DNA of 19,506 bases from positions 1 through 19,506 of the forward strand of contig CAJUPO010000021.1 in the NCBI GenBank assembly GCA_910588145.1. Direction: 5' to 3'. The translations under genes were made by a program, and so were the position numbers. The notes beneath the pieces are model-generated. The model was not told the DNA's origin. It did not search any database and was given only the letters and a program-made list of their open reading frames with translations. Numbering within the stretch: the first letter of the stretch is position 1; each line of letters starts with the position of its first letter. The stretch comes from an uncultured Oscillospiraceae bacterium (lineage in GTDB: Bacteria; Bacillota; Clostridia; Oscillospirales; Ruminococcaceae). Positions 13,136 to 19,506 of this stretch are shown piece by piece.

Positions 13136-13608
13136 TGTGTGTTGAATTTAAAAATAATTCCGGTAAGGTTAAAGCAGTCTTAAATAAAGCGGTTAAACAG
13201 CTGCTTTATGAAGCTGCCGGAACTATAAAATCCCAGGCAAAGCAAAATTCCGCAGTTGACAGTTCAGATACAAAAGGCTCATGGGATTATACGGTTGACG
13301 TGGCTAAGGGCGAAGCGAAAATCGGTTCTCCGTTACAAAATGCAGTTTGGGAGGAATTTGGCACGGGTGATTATGCTTTGGAAAAGGGCAGGAGTACACC
13401 GTGGTATGTTCCGGTTGATGGATATATCGGAAAAAAGAAACCGTCATATAACGGTAAGGTGGTTATTGTATACGGTAAAAACGGCAGGAAGTTTTATAAA
13501 ACCAACGGTAAAAAGCCGCGCAGGACCTTGCACAATGCCTTTCATGTAAAAAAGGCGGCTATAATCAAAAGAGCCGAACAAATAATAAAATCGGAGATGG
13601 GAAAATGA
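13135..13608 (+). CDS. HK97 gp10-like tail completion protein
   Basis: A 157-aa protein with the HK97-gp10/SPP1 gp17-type signature: an N-terminal helix (residues ~10-40), then GSWDYTVDVAKGEAKIGSPL and VWEEFGTGDYA, where the W-E-E-F-G-T motif is characteristic. The C-terminal helix HNAFHVKKAAIIKRAEQIIK is also usual. It acts at the head-tail interface during joining. The segment YGKNGRKFYKTNGKKPRRTL is a longer loop than in the shortest members but is seen in Clostridia phages. ATG 13135 overlaps the preceding stop, and the stop overlaps the next start. Confidence 0.85.
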   Translation: MCVEFKNNSGKVKAVLNKAVKQLLYEAAGTIKSQAKQNSAVDSSDTKGSWDYTVDVAKGEAKIGSPLQNAVWEEFGTGDYALEKGRSTPWYVPVDGYIGKKKPSYNGKVVIVYGKNGRKFYKTNGKKPRRTLHNAFHVKKAAIIKRAEQIIKSEMGK

Positions 13609-13982
13609 CTGTTAAAGGACTTGGATATATAGCTGACAAACTTGACAGTGCAGGGATTCCGTATTGCTTTGAAGAATGGACAAAAGAAATCCAGTATCCT
13701 TATTTTGTCGGGGAATACACCGAATCCGAAACGGAAAGTGAGGACGGAGAAAATGAAAGCATTTTTATACTGACAGGAACGTCAAGAAAGTCATGGATCG
13801 AGCTTGAAAATGCAAAAGCAGATATAAGAAAAATATTCCCCGATGATGGGGTAACGGCGATACTTGAAGATGAAACAGGTATTGCCGTTTTTTATTCCTC
13901 TGCAATGCCTGTACCGACAGGAACAGAAGAATTAAAAAGAATACAAATTAATTTAAAGGTTAAAGAATGGAGAGTAAGGTAA
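13605..13982 (+). CDS. Tail terminator-like / minor tail protein
   Basis: A 125-aa protein with an N-terminal helix (GLGYIADKLDSAGIPYCFEE) and an alternating beta pattern including QYPYFVGEYTESETESEDGE and GTSRKSWIELENAKADIRKI. Length, position between the gp10-like and tail-tube genes, and the Y-P-Y-x-V-G-E-Y-x-E segment fit the tail terminator/tail completion proteins that cap the tube and set its end. Family sequences diverge strongly, so the function rests mainly on gene order. It overlaps the upstream gene by four bases and touches the downstream ATG. Confidence 0.7.
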   Translation: MTVKGLGYIADKLDSAGIPYCFEEWTKEIQYPYFVGEYTESETESEDGENESIFILTGTSRKSWIELENAKADIRKIFPDDGVTAILEDETGIAVFYSSAMPVPTGTEELKRIQINLKVKEWRVR

Positions 13983-14735
13983 ATGAGAAAATCGGGAATT
14001 AACAGCACAACACCGCAGGACTTTTTACTTGGTGCGGGAGTGGTATTTAAAAACTTTAAGTATGTTTACAGTAAAGTTGATGAGTATACACAGGGGGCTT
14101 TAGAGGTTGTAGATGATAACTTTCTGTCAGAATTGGACAATACAATTTACTTAGGAAGACTGTTGAATCCGGGAGTAACTTTTGTTACAACAGCGGAGGG
14201 GTATATTCCTGAGGTAGGGGATTTCGTTATCGGCAAATGGGACGATGCTGAAAAGAATGTGCTCGGAGCTACAAGCGGAGGAAATAAACTTTCTATTTCC
14301 TCTGAAATGACTGATATTACAGTGGACGGGGCAACGGTAAAAATTAAAGGACTTACAATAAAAACAGGGGAGACAGGCAGTCTTGAAACAAATCTTGCAC
14401 AGCACACTGTGGAAAGTCTGAAGCGTGCAATTGTAGGCGTGGATGAAATAAGCCCGGTCAAGGGGTATAAAATGCTTGTAACAAAACCGCTTGTTGAGCT
14501 TTCGGATTATCTGGACAACATTGCATATGTAGGCCATATGACTGACGGTACGGAGGTTATTGTTATTATGGAAAACGTAATATGCACATCCGGTCTTGAA
14601 CTTGACAACAAGGACAAGGAAACTGCTGTAGTAGCAACTAAATTTGAAGCTTCGTCTGACTTCAACAGCGGAGTATATGATACGCTTCCGGTATACATTC
14701 TATATCCGAATAAAACAGCAAATGGAGGAAAATAA
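13983..14735 (+). CDS. Major tail tube protein
   Basis: A 250-aa protein beginning MRKSGINSTTPQDFLLGAGV, the usual start of Clostridia phage tail proteins (L-L-G-A-G-x-x-x-K-N-F). It continues with GATSGGNKLSISSEMTDITV, DGATVKIKGLTIKTGETGSL, and then IAYVGHMTDGTEVIVIMENV and TLPVYILYPN near the end. It would polymerise around the tape measure to form the tube of a long non-contractile tail. Position before the tail assembly chaperones agrees. GAGAGTAAG lies just before the ATG. The gene appears intact. Confidence 0.85.
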   Translation: MRKSGINSTTPQDFLLGAGVVFKNFKYVYSKVDEYTQGALEVVDDNFLSELDNTIYLGRLLNPGVTFVTTAEGYIPEVGDFVIGKWDDAEKNVLGATSGGNKLSISSEMTDITVDGATVKIKGLTIKTGETGSLETNLAQHTVESLKRAIVGVDEISPVKGYKMLVTKPLVELSDYLDNIAYVGHMTDGTEVIVIMENVICTSGLELDNKDKETAVVATKFEASSDFNSGVYDTLPVYILYPNKTANGGK

Positions 14736-14737
14736 AA

Positions 14738-15121
14738 ATGAATGAGAATAATAAGACTTATAATTTCAGAGGCTTGAAAGCTTCGGATATGGGAACAGTT
14801 TGCCGTATAATTTCATTGATCGGCGTTAAGGAATTTAAAGCTTGCTTTGACAATGAGAATGTAAGAAAGGCGATACATAAGAATGCGGCTGATATTCAGT
14901 CTGTGGGGCTTGGTATTATTACTGATATAGCCGCAGTTGCGGTGTGTAATTTCCCGCGTGCAGAAAAGGAAATACAGAACTTTCTTGCTTCTCTAACAGG
15001 TATGAGAGTGTCTGAAATATGCGAATTGCCTTTGCCGGAATACGGTGAAATGATTACCCAGGCGGTGATGAAAGAGGAATTTAGAGATTTTTTCAGGCGT
15101 GTATCCAGATTGTTCAAATAG
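14738..15121 (+). CDS. Tail assembly chaperone, short form (gpG-like)
   Basis: A 127-aa helical protein (FRGLKASDMGTVCRIISLIG, then NFPRAEKEIQNFLASLTGM and ELPLPEYGEMITQAVMKEEF) placed between tail tube and tape measure. This is the first of the pair of chaperones that coat the tape measure during tail assembly. A slippery sequence lies 25 bases before its stop, and the -1 frame continues as the second chaperone domain; the long form would have about 226 residues. GGAGG at 14724-14728 precedes the ATG. Confidence 0.83.
   Translation: MNENNKTYNFRGLKASDMGTVCRIISLIGVKEFKACFDNENVRKAIHKNAADIQSVGLGIITDIAAVAVCNFPRAEKEIQNFLASLTGMRVSEICELPLPEYGEMITQAVMKEEFRDFFRRVSRLFK
15088..15094 (+). promoter_or_regulatory. 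Programmed -1 ribosomal frameshift site (T TTT TTC)
   Basis: In the zero frame the codons are GAT TTT TTC, giving the canonical X-XXY-YYZ heptamer T-TTT-TTC. The -1 frame has a stop at 15082-15084 and then stays open to 15417; the zero frame stops at 15119-15121. The shift therefore must occur between 15085 and 15118, and this heptamer is the only good slippery site there. It would produce the gpGT-like fusion. Confidence 0.75.
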
Positions 15122-15141
15122 GATATATCAAGGTAACGGAC

Positions 15142-15417
15142 TTGCTCTTTAAACGGTATGCAAGTCCGTTTCTTATTCTTGACGAGATGATAAACTGCGG
15201 TAAATTGCAGGAGTTTATCGGTTATATATTAAATGAAAGTCTGGAAGAAACGCAATGGGAATACTGGCTTCATAAGGTGACTGCAATGTCCTTTAAGGAG
15301 TATTGTGAAGCCTGCAAAGAAAAAGACCGTTCCTACGGCATGACGGATAATGATGTAAGCCGTGTAAAGGAAATGTCTAAAAGAATACTGAACAAAATAA
15401 ATCCGGGCAGGGGGTGA
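15142..15417 (+). CDS. Tail assembly chaperone, second domain (gpT-like)
   Basis: The frame is open from 15085 and reads IGYIKVTDLLFKRYASPFLI, LDEMINCGKLQEFIGYIL and WEYWLHKVTAMSFKEYCEAC. The K-V-T-D-L-L-F-K-R-Y-A-S-P-F block is typical of the C-terminal chaperone domain, and its first residues lie upstream of the TTG at 15142. I therefore think it is made mainly as a -1 frameshift extension of the preceding gene rather than from TTG 15142 (which has a weak AAGG 8 bases upstream). It ends four bases before the tape measure start. Confidence 0.78.
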   Translation: MLFKRYASPFLILDEMINCGKLQEFIGYILNESLEETQWEYWLHKVTAMSFKEYCEACKEKDRSYGMTDNDVSRVKEMSKRILNKINPGRG

Positions 15418-15421
15418 GAGG

Positions 15422-18400
15422 TTGGATATATTTAAGCTTTTCGGTACTATTGCGGTCAATAATTCCGAAGCTAATAAAGCAATAGATGATACTGCCAAAG
15501 CCTCAAAAAAAATCGGTGATGGTTTTAAGGACAGCCGGAAGACAACCGGGAAAAGTTTAAAGGAGATAGCTGCTGAAAACGGAAAAACTGTAGGTGAAAT
15601 CAGATCAGAAGCAATGAAGCTTGCCGCTGAGTACAAACGGCAGGGGATGGGCGCCAGCGAAGCCACTAAAAAGGCATATTCAGATATGGGCTATGCGGCT
15701 AAGAGTACGCATAAGGAAATCAATGAAGAAATAGCCGATACCGCAGATGAAATGGGAGGTCTCAGTGATTCATTGGCGGAAGTTTCTGAGCAAACAGAAA
15801 AGACATCCGGCGGTTTTACAATAATGAAAGGTATTCTTGCTGATTTAGCGGCAACTGCTGTTAAGAAAATGATATCAGCAGGGAGCGGTTTAGTAAAATC
15901 TATTATAGATACAGGTGCGGCATTTGATTCTCAAATGTCAACAGTGGCATCTATTTCCGGAGCAACATCCCGTGAATTTGAAACACTCAGAGCCAAAGCG
16001 CAGGAAATGGGAGCGACAACTGCCTTTTCAGCAACAGAATCAGCTCAGGCTCTTGAATATATGGCAATGGCAGGCTGGTCTACTTCTGAAATGACTGACG
16101 GTTTGGCAGGGGTTATGAACCTTGCCGCCGCTTCAGGTGAAGACCTTGCAGCTACATCCGATATTGTTACTGACGCTATGACAGCATTCGGCATGAGTGC
16201 AGATCAAAGTACATATTTTTCTGATGTGTTGGCAAAGACGGCTTCAAGTGCAAATACAAATGTCGGTCTAATGGGCGAAACATTCAAGTATATTGCTCCT
16301 CTTGCAGGAGCAATGAATTACTCAATTGAAGATATGTCCGTTGCAATTGGTCTTATGGCTAATGCCGGAATAAAGGGTTCACAGTCCGGTACTTCACTGA
16401 GAAATATAATTACAAATCTTGCTTCTCCTACTGATACAGTAGTGACAGCGATGGAAGACTTGGGAATAAGTCTTGTTGATTCAGACGGTAAAACTAAAAC
16501 CTTTAACACTGCATTGTCGGAAATGAGGGAAAGTTTTGCCGATTTGGATGAAGTGCAGAGAACGCAGTATGCTTCTGCAATTGCCGGAAAAGAGGGGATG
16601 TCAGGCTTTTTGGCTCTCATAAATTCCAGTGACAGTGATTTTGAAGCATTGACTAAGTCAATTGAGAACTGCGCCGGGGCTTCTGAGGAAATGGCTAAGA
16701 TAAGGCTTGATAATCTCGAGGGCGATGTTACGCTGTTTAAATCAGCGGTTGAGGGCGCAAAGATCGCTGTTTCGGATAAGCTTTCTCCTGTTTTGCGGGA
16801 TATTGTGCAGAAAGCAACTGAAGCTATTCCTAAGATACAGGAAAAGTTAAGTTCTGCAATAGACGCAGGTAAAAAAGCAGTAACAAGAATAAAGGATGCG
16901 TTTAGTCCGTTTATAGAAAAACTTAAGCTTGCGGCAGATGAAAGCGGTATTCTTGATAAAGCCGCAGGGTTTTTGAAAGACAGTCTTAAAAAGACTGTTG
17001 ATGTAATTGTAGAAATTGGTAAGGGATTAGATAAATTTACCGGCTGGCTTCAAAGCGGGGAAAAAAGCGCAGAACTTTTTAAATCCGGAGTTGTTGGGCT
17101 TACTACTGCGTTTATTACATATAAGGTTGCTACAACCGGAGTAACTAAGGCGTTGACGATTGGGAAAAAGGCTGTTGACGCGTACCGAAAGGCGCAAACA
17201 CTGCTTAACGCTACTAATCCAGTTGGTTGGATAACAATAGGCGTATCAGCCTTTACAGGTCTTGCGGCGGCAATTGAAAGTCTGCCAAGTCCAGTTGATG
17301 AAATGAGAGAAAGCTTTTCTAAACTGTCAGATGAAGAACAGGCATTGGTTGACCGTTCAAAGGAATTAAAAGAAAGCTGTGATGAATGGGATGAATCAAG
17401 AAGAGCGGCATTGGAGGATAATAAAGCAGAGTTTGATTATTATCAGCGTCTTGCCGAAGAACTTGATACCATAGTTGATAAAAATGGAAAGATAAAAGAA
17501 GGATATGAAGACCGGGCAAAGGTTATAACCGGAGAATTGTCCGAGGCGTTGGAAATTGAAATCGGAATCACTGACGGAGTAATTGATAAATATTCCGAAC
17601 TTCAGAAAGAAATTGAGAAAACAATTCTTATCAAAGAAGCGCAGGCGGCTCTTGACGCTGAACAAAGTCACTACATGGAAGCGCAGAAGAACATTGACGG
17701 TGTAAAGATGAAGATTGCAGAAGACCAACAGTCATTACAAGATATTAATAGTAAAATAGGAAATAAACGAGCGGCATTAAATGCGCTTGATTATATGACT
17801 ACTAAGGAATATGAGAGGGCGTATGGATATAATGATGGTAAAGATATAGCCGACATGAAAAATGAGCTTAAGGGTGCGATTGATGGACTTATTGAACAAC
17901 AAGAACAACTGCAAGGGTCTTTAAGGACTTCAGAAGAAACATTTTATAGATACCGTAAGTCTATTACTAATAATAACGGAGTAGCAGCGGCAATAGTTTC
18001 AAAGGATACCGATAGCATAAGGCGCTCCCTTGATGATTTGTACAACGGCTTTGTTACTTGTGAAACAGGTACTAAGGAAATGCTGCAAAAGCAGGAGGAT
18101 GATATCCGAGCCGAATATGAGGATATGCGTAATGCAGTAAAAGAAGGCAATACTGTAATAACTCAGGAAGATATCGATGCACAGCATATACGACTGAACA
18201 GGGCAATCGATGAGAATAACAAAAAGGCTCAGGAAATGAAAAGAGGGGCCGAGGAAGCCGGAGATAAATATGCTGAGGGCATAACTTCTAAAAACGAAAC
18301 TGTATCAGCAGCATTTATAAATATGCTGGAAAATGTGTTCCATGCCGAGGATGAATTTACTCGTAATACCGCAAAGCAATTGGGCGAAATGTTCAGTCAG

Positions 18401-18910
18401 GGATTTGCAAACGGCATAGAAGAAGCGGCTTTTTTAGCTGTTGCGGGTGCGGCACAAATGGCAAGTTCAGCTATGGCGGCAGTAAGAGAAGTAACAAGAA
18501 CGCAGTCGCCGTCAAGAAAAACAAAAGAGTTAGGCGGATTTTTTACAGAGGGTTATGCTGTCGGTATAACTGAAAACATAGGCAGTGCGGTTGAAAGTGC
18601 CAAAACGATGGCAGACAGTACGCTTGATGTGCTTCGAAATAACATGGACAGTGATGTCGGTTTTACTCTTGCAAGCCGTTCAGACATTGCAGAAGCAGGA
18701 ATAAAAGCACAGACAAGAGCAGTTTCGGAGAAGACTGATAATATAAATATAAATAATAATTCCGATATACTTTCTAAGCTGACAGAACTTGTTGAAGTGA
18801 TAAAGAAACAGAAAATATATCTTGACGGCAAGGCTCTTGTAGGAGGAATTGCAGATGAAATTGACATTGCGCTTGGAATGCGCAGCAGATTGAAAAGGAG
18901 GGGGATTTAA
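15422..18910 (+). CDS. Tail tape measure protein (TP901 type)
   Basis: A 1162-aa protein beginning with DIFKLFGTIAVNNSEANKAI. The TP901 core (PF10145) lies at residues ~170-440: FDSQMSTVASISGATSREFE, MGATTAFSATESAQALEYMA, MAGWSTSEMTDGLAGVMNLA, GIKGSQSGTSLRNIITNLAS. Hydrophobic segments near residues ~555-625 (GVVGLTTAFITYKVATTG and NPVGWITIGVSAFTGLAAAI) may span a membrane during DNA entry. A long Glu/Lys coiled coil follows, and the end has TQSPSRKTKELGGFFTEGYA, common in tape measures. It sets tail length and helps deliver DNA. TTG 15422 follows GGGGGTGAG (15410-15418). The frame is intact; the stop overlaps the next ATG. Confidence 0.95.
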   Translation: MDIFKLFGTIAVNNSEANKAIDDTAKASKKIGDGFKDSRKTTGKSLKEIAAENGKTVGEIRSEAMKLAAEYKRQGMGASEATKKAYSDMGYAAKSTHKEINEEIADTADEMGGLSDSLAEVSEQTEKTSGGFTIMKGILADLAATAVKKMISAGSGLVKSIIDTGAAFDSQMSTVASISGATSREFETLRAKAQEMGATTAFSATESAQALEYMAMAGWSTSEMTDGLAGVMNLAAASGEDLAATSDIVTDAMTAFGMSADQSTYFSDVLAKTASSANTNVGLMGETFKYIAPLAGAMNYSIEDMSVAIGLMANAGIKGSQSGTSLRNIITNLASPTDTVVTAMEDLGISLVDSDGKTKTFNTALSEMRESFADLDEVQRTQYASAIAGKEGMSGFLALINSSDSDFEALTKSIENCAGASEEMAKIRLDNLEGDVTLFKSAVEGAKIAVSDKLSPVLRDIVQKATEAIPKIQEKLSSAIDAGKKAVTRIKDAFSPFIEKLKLAADESGILDKAAGFLKDSLKKTVDVIVEIGKGLDKFTGWLQSGEKSAELFKSGVVGLTTAFITYKVATTGVTKALTIGKKAVDAYRKAQTLLNATNPVGWITIGVSAFTGLAAAIESLPSPVDEMRESFSKLSDEEQALVDRSKELKESCDEWDESRRAALEDNKAEFDYYQRLAEELDTIVDKNGKIKEGYEDRAKVITGELSEALEIEIGITDGVIDKYSELQKEIEKTILIKEAQAALDAEQSHYMEAQKNIDGVKMKIAEDQQSLQDINSKIGNKRAALNALDYMTTKEYERAYGYNDGKDIADMKNELKGAIDGLIEQQEQLQGSLRTSEETFYRYRKSITNNNGVAAAIVSKDTDSIRRSLDDLYNGFVTCETGTKEMLQKQEDDIRAEYEDMRNAVKEGNTVITQEDIDAQHIRLNRAIDENNKKAQEMKRGAEEAGDKYAEGITSKNETVSAAFINMLENVFHAEDEFTRNTAKQLGEMFSQGFANGIEEAAFLAVAGAAQMASSAMAAVREVTRTQSPSRKTKELGGFFTEGYAVGITENIGSAVESAKTMADSTLDVLRNNMDSDVGFTLASRSDIAEAGIKAQTRAVSEKTDNININNNSDILSKLTELVEVIKKQKIYLDGKALVGGIADEIDIALGMRSRLKRRGI

Positions 18911-19161
18911 TGAAGGGTGTAACTTTTGGAACTCATCACAGCAACGATTACGGGCTTATACTTTCAAGAAAGTACATAGAATCTCCAAAGCCGAAGCTTG
19001 AAATAATTGATCTCCCCGGTGCAGACGGCGTACTTGATATGACCGATTATTTTGGGGACGTAAAATATGAAAACCGAGAACTGAAGTTCGAATTTTCAAC
19101 AGGTGTCAGGGGCAGGGAATTATTAGAACTTTATTCACGTGTGCAGGAAACAGCGGATTAA
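18910..19161 (+). pseudogene. Distal tail protein (Dit), truncated after ~80 residues
   Basis: An 83-aa product with the Dit N-terminal half: GVTFGTHHSNDYGLILSRKY, IIDLPGADGVLDMTDYFG and RELKFEFSTGVRGRELLELY. This matches the Sipho_tail family (PF05709), whose members are usually about 220-280 aa and form the hub ring at the tail tip. After SRVQ the reading changes to ETAD and stops. The following bases are an inverted piece of another tail gene, so the rest of Dit has been lost. ATG 18910 overlaps the tape measure stop. A functional tail tip is not expected. Confidence 0.82.
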
Positions 19162-19450
19162 CCTCATCCTCAAACTCTACGATTTTTACTATGCGGCCAT
19201 ACTTTTCAATGCCCTTTTTAGAGTATACATAATCATCCTTTTTACATATATCCGGCGAAATTGTATCCACTGGCAAATCGGCAATGGTAACCTTTTTGCC
19301 GTTAAATTCTCCCCCGATTGGAATTATTATAGTTGCTATCTCGTCAGAATTTTCAGTCTTTTTAAGTTGTATATACTGTACTTTATCGGGTTCAACTCTG
19401 TCATTCAGGCAGGTTGTCCCAGCCGGCGGGTATGTGAGCAGTGTGAAAAT
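19147..19450 (-). pseudogene. Inverted fragment of a tail-spike/minor structural gene
   Basis: The minus strand is open for about 100 codons without a start, unlike the + strand phage genes. It reads LLTYPPAGTTCLNDRVEPDK, then VQYIQLKKTENSDEIATIII, PIGGEFNGKKVTIADLPVD and DDYVYSKKGIEKYGRIVKIV, then EFEDEVNP. This resembles the middle of Clostridia phage minor structural/tail-spike proteins, where D-Y-(V/I)-Y-S..A-(V/I)-x-x-Y-G-x-I...V-x-(F/W)-x-D-V is common. That gene normally follows Dit on the same strand, so the fragment has been inverted and cut at both ends. Boundaries are approximate (left 19147-19160, right 19420-19460). Confidence 0.6.
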
Positions 19451-19475
19451 TTTTAGTATGTAAAAAGGAGAAAAT

Positions 19476-19506
19476 ATGACGGATATTATTGTGGCTTTAA
19501 TAGCTC
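19476..19506 (+). CDS. Start of probable holin-like membrane protein (partial)
   Basis: ATG 19476 follows AAAGGAG (19464-19470). The ten visible codons read MTDIIVALIA, a hydrophobic start such as those of small phage holins and related membrane proteins encoded after the tail genes. The gene runs past the window edge, so only position, ribosome site and the hydrophobic opening support this. Confidence 0.5.
   Translation, partial: MTDIIVALIA

Noticed and set aside
13256..13549. Alternative-frame 97-aa ORF inside the gp10-like gene
   Set aside because: The main frame contains the conserved W-E-E-F-G-T motif and fits the operon overlaps; the alternative has no ribosome site.
15422..18910. Possible CRISPR or tandem repeats in the long tail gene
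   Set aside because: Repetitive Ala/Lys/Glu codons reflect coiled coil; no regular repeat-spacer structure or exact tandem repeats were seen.
19139..19456. A 105-aa + strand ORF after the Dit remnant
   Set aside because: Its composition is not phage-like and no ribosome site precedes it. The opposite strand of the same bases gives a coherent tail-protein-like frame, so this is its shadow.

Overview
The window is a stretch of a degenerate siphovirus-type prophage in a low-to-moderate GC Bacillota genome. Gene content and order, frequent TTG/GTG starts, strong AGGAGG-type ribosome sites and the protein families (DUF1064, DUF3310, DUF1492/ArpU-like, SPP1-like portal, MuF, TP901-type tape measure) point to a gut Clostridia host such as Lachnospiraceae or Oscillospiraceae. 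I cannot name the species from sequence alone. All phage genes run on the + strand.

Layout. 1-305: minus-strand end of an IS3-family element with an internal deletion, inserted in a replisome-organiser (DnaD-like) gene of which only the last ~77 codons remain (306-539). 541-3794: early/middle genes, comprising four small cysteine-motif proteins, a DUF1064 nuclease-like protein, a DNA methyltransferase missing its C-terminal part, a broken gene, a 281-aa phage orphan, DUF3310, and a DUF1492/ArpU-like late regulator. 3795-4390: a very AT-rich insert with its own promoter-like site, a four-helix membrane protein and a terminator, which looks like a moron. 4439-10137: packaging and head entry (64-aa PGDY-type protein, small and large terminase, portal, a Lys-rich coiled-coil protein, MuF minor head protein with a frameshifted C-terminal JAB-like domain, and a 46-aa follower). 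10138-10450: an AT-rich gap between two terminators. 10451-12031: a single ORF fusing a Rha-family regulator to the phage major capsid protein; no scaffold gene is present. 12049-15417: small capsid-adjacent protein, head-tail connectors, tail completion and terminator-like proteins, tail tube, and tail assembly chaperones linked by a predicted -1 frameshift. 15422-19161: tape measure, then a distal tail gene cut after ~80 codons. 19147-19450: an inverted ~300-bp piece of a tail-spike/minor structural gene. 19476-end: start of a probable holin-like membrane protein.

Together the genes would package DNA (TerS/TerL through the portal), build the head and connector, and assemble a non-contractile tail. 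At least seven lesions (IS insertion, IS-internal deletion, methyltransferase truncation, two frameshifts, scaffold loss with capsid fusion, distal-tail truncation with inversion) make a functional virion unlikely. The points most worth a second look are the Rha-capsid fusion, the MuF C-terminal domain with its small partner gene, the AT-rich membrane-protein moron, and the inverted tail fragment.
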